A stretch of 20,721 bases of DNA from DASZZY01 sp036260395 (GTDB lineage Bacteria > Actinomycetota > UBA4738 > CALAEC01): NCBI GenBank assembly GCA_036260395.1, contig DASZZY010000191.1, positions 1-20,721 on the forward strand. Reading direction: 5' to 3'. Every line of letters starts with the position of its first letter. Within the stretch, counting starts at the first letter, position 1. The notes under the pieces are model-generated. The model saw nothing but the letters and a program-made list of their open reading frames with translations, searched no databases and was not told the DNA's origin. Of the stretch, positions 15,202-20,721 are shown piece after piece. The position numbers and the translations under genes were made by a program.

Positions 15202-15632
15202 GTGATCCGGACCTCCTCCTCGACGGGCTCTCCGCCCTCGAACCGGAACGCCCGCAGGACCGGGCGCTGGGCGTCCTGGAGGGAGAGGATCAGGTACCGC
15301 GTCCCCGGGTAGGCCGGGATCCGATCGCCGGTGACCGCGTCGGTCCAGTGGGCCTGCGCTCGGTCCGTGGGCGAGGGGTACGCCTCGCTGTGCGTGTGGG
15401 AGTGGAAGAACCCGAGCAGGTCCCACCCGGCGTCTTCCACCCGGTTGAAGACCTCGAGCTGCTCGCGCTCGTCGAAGCGGTAGACGACCGGGCTGGCCTC
15501 GGCGTTCCGCATCGGGAAGACGCGGACGGGCGTGCCGTCGAGCCCGGCCACCACGCCGCAGGCCTCGTTGGGGAGCTCCGATTCCGCGTGGGCCACGATC
15601 TGCTCGAACAGGTCTCTGGGCAGCTCGATCAT
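15198..15632 (-). CDS. mec: M67-family JAMM metallopeptidase, CysO-cysteine peptidase
   Basis: 144 residues. The JAMM zinc motif is complete: a glutamate in NEACG (E23) and HSHTHSEAYPSPTD (H-x-H-x7-S-x2-D). In mycobacteria Mec cleaves cysteine from CysO-cysteine, recycling CysO. It heads the cysteine block and lies 40 nt downstream of selD on the same strand. The ATG at 15632 was chosen because MIELPRDLFEQIV is the usual beginning of the family; the ribosome-binding site GGGGGAT is modest. Confidence 0.93.
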   Translation of the reverse strand: MIELPRDLFEQIVAHAESELPNEACGVVAGLDGTPVRVFPMRNAEASPVVYRFDEREQLEVFNRVEDAGWDLLGFFHSHTHSEAYPSPTDRAQAHWTDAVTGDRIPAYPGTRYLILSLQDAQRPVLRAFRFEGGEPVEEEVRIT

Positions 15633-15672
15633 CCCCCGGCCGAATCCTACCAGCCGGATACGATTCGGCCGC

Positions 15673-16731
15673 TCACCGGCCGCCGAGCCGCCCCCGGACG
15701 CGGATGGCCCCCCGAGGGCCAGCGGCCACCGTCCCCACTCGCGCGGCGGCGATGCCGCGCTCGGCGAGCGCCCCTGACAGCGCGTCCGCCCGCTCCTCGG
15801 CGACGGCCACGAGGAGACCCCCCGATGTCTGGGCGTCGGCCAGGACGAGCTGCTCGTGCTCGGGGAGCTCCCCCCAGTCGACGTGGGGGTCCACGAACCG
15901 GTGGTTCGAGCGGGTCCCGCCCGGGACCACGCCGCGCGCCGCGAGGTCGAGCGTCCCGGGGAGTAGCGGGACCGCGGCGGCATCCACCTCCGCGGCCGCG
16001 CCCGAAGCCTCGAGCATGTTGTGCAGGTGGCCGAGGAGGCCGTACCCGGTGACGTCCGTGGCGGCCCGGGCGCCGGCCTCGAGGGCCGCCGCGGAGGCCG
16101 GCCCGTTCAGCGCGACCATGACGTCCACGGCCAGCCGGGCCTGCTCGGGTGAGGCCTCGCCGCGCTTGATCGCCGTGGTCACGATCCCGACGCCGAGCGG
16201 CTTCGTCAGGACCAGCGCGGCGCCCGGCCGGGCGGTCGAGTTGCGCAGGAGCCGCGCCTCCTCGGCGAAGCCGGTCACCGCCATCCCGTACTTCGGCTCG
16301 GGGTCGTGGATGCTGTGGCCGCCGACGACGGCCACGCCGGCCTCGGAGGCCACCTTGGCGCCGCCCTCCAGCACCCGGGCCAGGAGGTCGAGCGGGAGGT
16401 CGTCGACCGGCCAGGCCACGAGGTTGAGCGCGAGCACCGGCGTCCCGCCCATCGCGTAGACGTCGCTGAAGGCGTTCGCGGCGGCGATCCGCCCCCAGTC
16501 GTACGGGTCATCGACGATCGGCGTGAAGAAGTCGACCGTCTGCACGAGCGTGCCGCCGCCCGGCAGCCGGTACACGGCCGCGTCGTCCCGGGACTCCTCC
16601 GAGACGAGGAGCTCGGGCGGGTATTCGGTGGGGCCCAGCTGGCCCAGAACCTGGGCCAGGTCCTGCGGACTGAGCTTGCAGGCTCAGCCGGCCCCGTGGC
16701 TGTACTTCGTCAGCCGGACCTCGTCGCGCAT
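15673..16731 (-). CDS. selD: Selenophosphate synthase SelD, selenoprotein with UGA-encoded selenocysteine at residue 16
   Basis: 352 residues including one selenocysteine, close to the usual 347. It makes selenophosphate from selenide and ATP for Sec-tRNA. The N-terminus MRDEVRLTKYSHGAG, TGA, then ACKLSP aligns with the E. coli block HGAGCGCK, the TGA replacing the catalytic first cysteine. After the TGA come SEESRDDAAVYRLPGG, QTVDFFTPIVDDPYDWG, AAANAFSDVYAMGG and later VVGGHS and DVTGYGLLGHL, all SelD signatures. The frame runs on without any other stop to 15673. The hairpin at 16639-16659 fits a bacterial SECIS. The ATG at 16731 has no Shine-Dalgarno but a TATCCT 6 nt upstream, fitting a leaderless mRNA. 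Without recoding, a caller would begin at an internal codon and lose the active site. Confidence 0.93.
16639..16659 (-). promoter_or_regulatory. Bacterial SECIS element of selD
   Basis: On the mRNA a perfect 9-bp stem CTGGCCCAG/CTGGGCCAG closes a GTT loop. It begins 24 nt after the TGA, and the loop starts at nt 34, within the 16-37 nt window known for bacterial SECIS. The apical GGUU(C) contains the GU expected for SelB contact. It is also translated, being inside the open frame. Confidence 0.8.
16684..16686 (-). other. Recoded UGA codon (selenocysteine 16 of SelD)
   Basis: In-frame TGA exactly where cysteine 17 of E. coli SelD lies, flanked by HGAG and ACK. Protein similarity continues in the same frame on both sides, so this is recoding rather than a nonsense mutation. 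Confidence 0.9.
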
Positions 16732-16737
16732 GACCGC

Positions 16738-16743
16738 AGGATA
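16738..16743 (-). promoter_or_regulatory. Possible -10 element (TATCCT) of the selD operon
   Basis: TATCCT ends 6 nt before the ATG of selD and no ribosome-binding site lies between, so a leaderless transcript is plausible. It would drive the whole selD-to-rdgB run. The -35 is not recognisable. Confidence 0.35.
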
Positions 16744-16803
16744 TCGCCCGCCCCGTGCTCCATCGGCCCCGGTTCGGTGGTTCCTCGGCCCAACACCCGG
16801 GGC

Positions 16804-16809
16804 TATAGT
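16804..16809 (+). promoter_or_regulatory. -10 element (TATAGT) of the repeat-protein/PAS/MBL unit
   Basis: TATAGT lies 28 nt before the ATG at 16838, allowing a short leader with the ribosome-binding site GGGAGGT. A weak TTCCTC at 16781-16786 is spaced by 17 nt. It is divergent from the selD promoter. Confidence 0.5.
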
Positions 16810-16837
16810 GTCTCGAGCGAGCCGGGAGGTGACGAAG

Positions 16838-17407
16838 ATGGCGGAGAACGTCTTCGAGAGGGCCAAGAACGCGGTGGTCGGCGTGGTCCGCGGCACCGGC
16901 GACATCGTCGAGAGCGTCCGCTCCACCGCGACCGACATCGTCACCGGCGCCCTTCGCGGGGCGGGAGAGGTGGCCACCACGGCCGTCGGCGTGGTCACCG
17001 ACACCGTCCGCGGTGCGGTGCGGGGCACGAAGGACGCCGGCGTGGAGCTGGCCCAGGGCGCCAAGGGCGTGGTGTCCGGCGCGGTGCAGGCGGTGGCCGA
17101 AGTCGGGGGCGACGTGATCGGGGCCACGCGGAACGCCGTACGGGCCGCGATCCAGGGAGCCGCCGAGGTGGGCGGCGACGTGGCCGGGACGGCCGTCGGC
17201 GCGGTGGAGGGCGCCGTGGAGGCCGCCACGCGCGTCGGGCAGGACGTGGCCGGGGTGGCGCGGAGCGCCGTCGAACAGGCCGTCGAGACCGCCGGCGAGG
17301 TGGGCCAGGACACCGCCGAGGCCGTCAAGAAGGGCCTCACGTCCGCGGCCCAGATCCCGCGCGACGTCGTGGAGTCGGTCCTCAAGGGCAGCCAGCGCCA
17401 GGAGTAG
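16838..17407 (+). CDS. Alanine/glycine/valine-rich protein of seven 22-residue helical repeats
   Basis: 189 residues from the ATG at 16838, with GGGAGGTGAC ahead of it. After 17 residues the protein is built from 22-residue repeats: 18-39, 40-61, 62-83, a 3-residue insert QAV, then 87-108, 109-130, 131-152 and a weaker one at 153-174, with a 15-residue charged tail. Typical units begin RGTGDIV or AEVGGDV and alternate small residues with valine, giving an amphipathic helix. A 22-residue (2 x 11) period is the pattern of exchangeable apolipoproteins and resembles LEA-type proteins; membrane-surface or lipid binding, or desiccation protection, is therefore inferred. There is no signal peptide and no known catalytic motif. 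The PAS gene follows after 5 nt. Confidence 0.75.
   Translation: MAENVFERAKNAVVGVVRGTGDIVESVRSTATDIVTGALRGAGEVATTAVGVVTDTVRGAVRGTKDAGVELAQGAKGVVSGAVQAVAEVGGDVIGATRNAVRAAIQGAAEVGGDVAGTAVGAVEGAVEAATRVGQDVAGVARSAVEQAVETAGEVGQDTAEAVKKGLTSAAQIPRDVVESVLKGSQRQE
16889..17359 (+). repeat. Seven in-frame tandem 66-bp repeat units
   Basis: The coding sequence for residues 18-174 repeats with a 66-bp period, interrupted once by 9 bp (codons for QAV). The units are diverged at DNA level, the four distal ones being more alike (xVGxD start). Confidence 0.7.
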
Positions 17408-17412
17408 GAGGC

Positions 17413-17820
17413 ATGGGCGAGGAGCACAACCTCGTTCACATCCTGGCCCGCGGCCTGGCTTCCTCCGTGGCCACGCCGATGTTCCTCGTCGACCCCGACG
17501 GGACGCTGGTGTACTACAACGAGCCGGCCGAGGAGATCCTGGGCCAGACGTACGCCGAGGCCGGGGAGATGACCGCCGAGGAGTGGGGCGGGACCACGTT
17601 CGTATCGCCGGAGGACCCCGACACCGGCAAGCCGCTCCCGCTCACCGACATGCCGCTCGCCGTGGCGGTCACCGAACGCCGGCCGGCGCACCGCTCGATG
17701 CGGATCACCGGCGTCGACGGGGACCGACGGCAGATCGCGGTGACGGCGTTCCCCCTGTTCGCCCGGACCGACGAGTTCGTCGGGGCGGTGGCCATCTTCT
17801 GGGAAGAGGACGAGGGGTAA
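17413..17820 (+). CDS. Stand-alone PAS-domain protein
   Basis: 135 residues from the ATG at 17413 (GGAGTAGGAGGC upstream). A single PAS domain begins at SSVATPMFLVDPDGTLVYYNEPAEEILG (about 17-44), and ends with RRQIAVTAFPLFARTDEFVGAVAIFWEED. It has no output domain such as kinase, GGDEF or helix-turn-helix, so it is probably a small sensory or adaptor subunit; no heme- or flavin-specific residue is obvious. It lies 5 nt after the repeat-protein gene and 3 nt before the MBL gene, so the three are very likely cotranscribed. Confidence 0.85.
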   Translation: MGEEHNLVHILARGLASSVATPMFLVDPDGTLVYYNEPAEEILGQTYAEAGEMTAEEWGGTTFVSPEDPDTGKPLPLTDMPLAVAVTERRPAHRSMRITGVDGDRRQIAVTAFPLFARTDEFVGAVAIFWEEDEG

Positions 17821-17823
17821 CGG

Positions 17824-18669
17824 GTGCTGGCGCGGGTATGGGGGTGCCGCGGGTCCCTGGCGTCCCCGGGACCGGAGACCGTGAAGTACGGGGGCAACAC
17901 CTCGTGCGTCGAGGTCCGGACCGGCGACGGCGACCTCATCATCCTCGACGCCGGGACCGGGATCCGCCCGCTGGGGAACTCGCTGATGGACGAGCTCCCC
18001 CGCATGATCCACGTGTTCCTCACGCACCTCCACCTGGACCACCTGGAGGGGCTCGGCTTCTTCGGGCCGTTGTGGTCGCCGGACGTCGACCTCCACATCT
18101 GGGGGCCGCCGTCCCCCCTCCGGAGCTTGGAGCGGAGGATCGCCCAGTACCTGTCGCCGCCGCTGTTCCCGATCCACCTCCAGGACATCCCCTCCCAGCC
18201 GACGTTCCACGACGTGCCCGACGACGACTGGAAGGTCGGGACCACGAAGGTCAGCGCGAACCCCGTCTCGCACCGGGGGCCGACGGTCGGCTACCGGCTG
18301 GAGGAGGACGGCCAGGCGCTGGCGTACATCCCGGACCACGAGCCGGCGCTGGGCGTCGACCTGCGGAGCGTCGAGCCCGAGTGGATCTCGGGCCACGCCG
18401 TCGCCCAGGGTGCCGAGGTGCTCCTCCACGACGCGCAGTACACCGAGGATGAGTACCCCAAGCGGATCGGGTGGGGCCACTCCAGCGTGGCCCACGTCGT
18501 GGCGTTCGCCGCCGTCTCGGACGTCCGCCGGCTGGTGATGTTCCACCACGACCCCATGCACTCCGACGCCCAGCTCGAGGTGCTGCTCGAGCGCGCCCGC
18601 GAGCTCTACGACGGCCGAGGGGCCGATCCCGTCCTGGCCTACGAGGGGATGGAGCTGGACCTCACGTAG
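17824..18669 (+). CDS. MBL-fold metallohydrolase (RNase Z/phosphodiesterase-like)
   Basis: 281 residues from the GTG at 17824. The N-terminus RVWGCRGSLASPGPETVKYGGN, followed by CVEV and ILDAGTG, is the usual beginning of the cyclic-phosphodiesterase-like MBL subgroup. The metal motif is THLHLDH (H68, H70, D72, H73), with later histidines in SHRGP, LLHDAQY, GWGHSS and FHHDPMHSD. The substrate is not known. It resembles the other MBL gene of the window only in fold. Its tight linkage to a PAS gene suggests that signal sensing and a phosphodiester hydrolase work together, which is inference. Confidence 0.85.
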   Translation: MLARVWGCRGSLASPGPETVKYGGNTSCVEVRTGDGDLIILDAGTGIRPLGNSLMDELPRMIHVFLTHLHLDHLEGLGFFGPLWSPDVDLHIWGPPSPLRSLERRIAQYLSPPLFPIHLQDIPSQPTFHDVPDDDWKVGTTKVSANPVSHRGPTVGYRLEEDGQALAYIPDHEPALGVDLRSVEPEWISGHAVAQGAEVLLHDAQYTEDEYPKRIGWGHSSVAHVVAFAAVSDVRRLVMFHHDPMHSDAQLEVLLERARELYDGRGADPVLAYEGMELDLT

Positions 18670-18700
18670 GCGCCCTGGGCAACGGGTCCCGCACCCGGTC

Positions 18701-18746
18701 CTGGCACCCGGCCTCCCGTAGCAGCCGGGGCTCATGCTGGCACCCG
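18701..18746. repeat. Pair of 10-bp direct repeats between the MBL and ligase genes
   Basis: CTGGCACCCG occurs at 18701-18710 and 18737-18746 in the 95-nt gap. A 6-bp inverted repeat (CCCGGC 18707-18712, GCCGGG 18724-18729) lies between them, perhaps a weak terminator. It is possibly an operator for the ligase unit or chance in GC-rich DNA. Confidence 0.25.
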
Positions 18747-18764
18747 CGGGGTAGGTACGAGGCG

Positions 18765-19823
18765 ATGGACGCCCCCGTGCGGCCGCCGGTCCGGCCGATG
18801 CTCGCCCGCCTGGCGCGGGAGCTGCCCACCGACGGCTTCGTGTACGAGCCGAAGTGGGACGGGTTCCGGTGCCTGGCGTTCCGCGACGGCGGCCGCGTCG
18901 ACCTCCGGAGCCGGAACGACCGCCCGCTCGCCCGGTACTTCCCGGAGATCGTCGAGGCCATGACCGCGCTGCCCGAGGAGCGCTTCGTCCTGGATGGCGA
19001 GCTGATCCTCGTCACCGGCGCGGGGTTCGATTTCCCGGCGCTGCTGACCCGGCTCCATCCCGCGGCCTCCCGGGTGGAGCGGCTCCGGCGGGAGACCCCC
19101 TCCGCGTTCGTGGCCTTCGACGCCCTGGCCGTCGGGGTGCGCGACCTCCGCACGGCCCCGTTCGTCGAGCGGCGCGCCGTCCTCGAGGCGCTGTTGCGGG
19201 ATGCCGGCCCGCCGCTGTACGTGACGCCGGCCACCAGGGAGCGTTCCCGCGCCGCCGAGTGGTTGGAGCGGTTCCAGGGGGCGGGGATCGACGGGGTGGT
19301 GGCCAAGGACCCGCGGCTCCCCTACCGCGAGGGGCAGCGAGCCATAGTGAAGGTCAAGCGCGAGCGGACCGCCGACTGCGTTGTGGCGGGGTTCCGGACG
19401 TACGTGGAGGAGCCGGTGGTGGCCTCGCTGCTGCTGGGCGTCTACGACCGTGGAGGGCTCCGGCACGTGGGCGTGGCGAGCTCGTTCAGCGAGGCCATGC
19501 GCTCGGAGCTCCTGGCGGTCCTGCGACCGCTGATCGTGCCGATCGACCGCCACCCATGGCGGGACGGGTTCGCGATCGATCGGAACCCGATCGGCCGGTT
19601 GGCAGGGTCGGCCGGGACCTGGACGCCCGACATGGAGCTCGACTGGATCCCGGTCCGGCCCGAGCTCGTGTGCGAGGTGGCCTTCGACCAGGTGGACCGG
19701 GCCCGCTTCCGCCACCCGGCGCGGTTCCGCCGGTGGCGCCCCGACCTCGACCCGCAGGCGTGCACGCTCGAGCAACTCGAGGCGAGCGCTTCCCCAGTGG
19801 CCGACATGCTGGGCGAGCCGTGA
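18765..19823 (+). CDS. ATP-dependent DNA ligase (LigD ligase-domain type)
   Basis: 352 residues from the ATG at 18765. Motif I is EPKWDGFR with the adenylated lysine K30, followed by DLRSRND, LDGELI (motif with catalytic glutamate), FVAFDALAV, GIDGVVAKDP and the motif V KVKRERTADCVV. An OB-fold half follows, with VGVASSFSEAM, PVRPELVCEVAFDQV and FRHPARFRRWRPD. This is the ligase half of bacterial LigD or LigC. It seals nicks in ATP-dependent repair such as non-homologous end joining. It lacks fused polymerase and phosphoesterase domains; the polymerase follows as a separate gene, overlapping by GTGA. Confidence 0.93.
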   Translation: MDAPVRPPVRPMLARLARELPTDGFVYEPKWDGFRCLAFRDGGRVDLRSRNDRPLARYFPEIVEAMTALPEERFVLDGELILVTGAGFDFPALLTRLHPAASRVERLRRETPSAFVAFDALAVGVRDLRTAPFVERRAVLEALLRDAGPPLYVTPATRERSRAAEWLERFQGAGIDGVVAKDPRLPYREGQRAIVKVKRERTADCVVAGFRTYVEEPVVASLLLGVYDRGGLRHVGVASSFSEAMRSELLAVLRPLIVPIDRHPWRDGFAIDRNPIGRLAGSAGTWTPDMELDWIPVRPELVCEVAFDQVDRARFRHPARFRRWRPDLDPQACTLEQLEASASPVADMLGEP

Positions 19824-20721
19824 GCCAGGCGCCGGCCCCGGGCCCCCCCGACCGCGTCGACGTGGAGGTCGCCGGGCGGCAGCTCACGCTCTCGAACCTC
19901 GGGAAGCCGCTGTACCGGAGCGGTTTCACCAAGGGCGAGATGATCGACTACTACGTGCGCGTGGCCGACGTCCTGGTCCCCCACATCGCCGAGCGGCCCC
20001 TGACGCTCCGGCGGTTCCCGGAGGGCGTCGAGGGGCAGTCGTGGTTCCAGACGCGATGCCGCGGGCGCCCGGCGTGGATGGAGACCCACGGCGTCCGCAT
20101 CCGTACGGGCGAGGTACACGAGTACTGCCTGGTGAACGACGTCCCTTCGCTGGTGTGGGTGGTCAACCTGGGAACGATCGAGCTCCACCCGTTCCTGGCA
20201 CCCCGGACCGCCGAGGACCGGCCGACGTTCATCGTGTTCGACCTCGACCCCGGGCCGCCCGCCGGCCTTGTGGAATGCTGTCGCGTGGCGCTCGTGGTCC
20301 GCGGGATGCTCGAGGAGCAGGGGTTGTCCTCGTTCGCCAAGACCTCCGGCTCCCTGGGGGTGCACCTGTACGTCCCGCTGGGTGGCACGGCGACGTTCGA
20401 CGAGACGAAGGAGTTCTCCAGGTCGATCGCCGACCGGCTGGCCCGCGACCGCCCGGACGACGTTGTGGCCACGATCGGCAAGGCGGAGCGGGCCGGAAAG
20501 GTCCTCGTCGACTGGGTCCAGAACGACCGGACCCGGTCCACGGTCGCTCCGTACTCTCTGCGAGCCCGGGGTCGGCCGGTCGTGTCCACACCGGTCAGGT
20601 GGGACGAGATGGAAGGGGCCGCCGAGGACGCGGCCGCCGCACACGCATTGCTCTTCGGGCCGGACCAGGTCTTGGAGCGGGTGGAGCAGCACGGTGATCT
20701 GTTCCGGGACGTGCTCGGCCG
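19820..20721 (+). CDS. ligD: LigD-type DNA polymerase/primase domain protein (3' end outside the window)
   Basis: The GTG at 19820 overlaps the ligase stop by GTGA, and the frame is open to the right edge, about 300 residues, almost a complete PolDom. Motifs include SNLGKPLYRSGFTKGEMIDYY, RPLTLRRFPEGV, ELHPFLAP (H123), the metal-binding FDLDPG (D141, D143), KTSGSLGVHLYVPL and DWVQNDRTRSTVAPYSLRA. This AEP-superfamily polymerase fills gaps with ribonucleotides at double-strand ends and works with Ku and a ligase. SGSLG replaces the usual SGSKG. Whether a further domain follows cannot be seen. Confidence 0.92.
   Translation, partial: MSQAPAPGPPDRVDVEVAGRQLTLSNLGKPLYRSGFTKGEMIDYYVRVADVLVPHIAERPLTLRRFPEGVEGQSWFQTRCRGRPAWMETHGVRIRTGEVHEYCLVNDVPSLVWVVNLGTIELHPFLAPRTAEDRPTFIVFDLDPGPPAGLVECCRVALVVRGMLEEQGLSSFAKTSGSLGVHLYVPLGGTATFDETKEFSRSIADRLARDRPDDVVATIGKAERAGKVLVDWVQNDRTRSTVAPYSLRARGRPVVSTPVRWDEMEGAAEDAAAAHALLFGPDQVLERVEQHGDLFRDVLG

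Noticed and set aside
15673..16575. selD as a shorter gene beginning downstream of the TGA, or as a pseudogene
   Set aside because: The conserved N-terminus with the ATP/selenide-binding motif lies upstream in the same frame, and a SECIS hairpin explains the TGA.
16684..18735. 683-codon open frame on minus, antisense to the PAS and MBL genes
   Set aside because: Its last codons are the true beginning of selD up to the recoded TGA; the rest is low-complexity antisense of well-supported plus-strand genes.
18670..18764. 95-nt gap of the right size for a tRNA-Sec (selC) gene
   Set aside because: No TCA anticodon loop, long acceptor stem or T-arm could be folded; only short repeats are present.

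Overview
The window is very GC-rich, gene-dense DNA with actinobacterial hallmarks: heavy GTG/TTG start usage, ATGA and GTGA gene overlaps, and a gene order matching Mycobacterium tuberculosis Rv1334-Rv1341 (mec, cysO, cysM, murI, cAMP-phosphodiesterase-like hydrolase, rph, rdgB). It most likely comes from an uncultured or deep-branching member of the Actinomycetota; the lineage below phylum cannot be fixed from the sequence alone. No integrase, transposase, phage gene or CRISPR array was seen, and no gene-free stretch exceeds 300 bases.

Layout. (1) 1-995: 3' end of a saccharopine dehydrogenase-like gene, convergent with two tandem secreted RTX-repeat protein genes (992-3460, minus). (2) 3588-5864: tRNA-His and tRNA-Lys on plus, a ydbS-ydbT-like pair of bacterial-PH membrane proteins on minus, then tRNA-Leu on plus. 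(3) 5913-10150, minus: SRPBCC protein, double universal stress protein, NAD(P)-binding epimerase-like protein, sigma-70 factor, DUF2231 membrane protein and a 50-residue cysteine-rich peptide. (4) 10220-16731, minus: a tightly packed nine-gene run transcribed in the order selD, mec, moeB-like, cysO, cysM, murI, MBL hydrolase, rph, rdgB. (5) 16838-18669, plus: a protein built of 22-residue helical repeats, a PAS-domain protein and a second MBL-fold hydrolase. (6) 18765 to the end, plus: an ATP-dependent DNA ligase and a LigD-type polymerase overlapping by GTGA, i.e. a split LigD of the NHEJ type.

How the genes work together. The mec-moeB-cysO-cysM block is a nearly complete sulfur-carrier route to cysteine: MoeB adenylates the CysO C-terminal GG so it can be thiocarboxylated, CysM makes CysO-cysteine from O-phosphoserine, and Mec releases cysteine. 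murI, rph and rdgB are housekeeping genes carried along in the conserved order.

The main discovery is that selD is itself a selenoprotein gene. An in-frame TGA (16684-16686) lies exactly at the catalytic cysteine position of SelD, followed by a perfect 9-bp hairpin with a GTT loop (16639-16659) at the position expected for a bacterial SECIS element. Ordinary gene calling would truncate selD and lose its active site. Finding selD at the head of a cysteine-biosynthesis operon suggests that selenium and sulfur metabolism are co-regulated in this organism.
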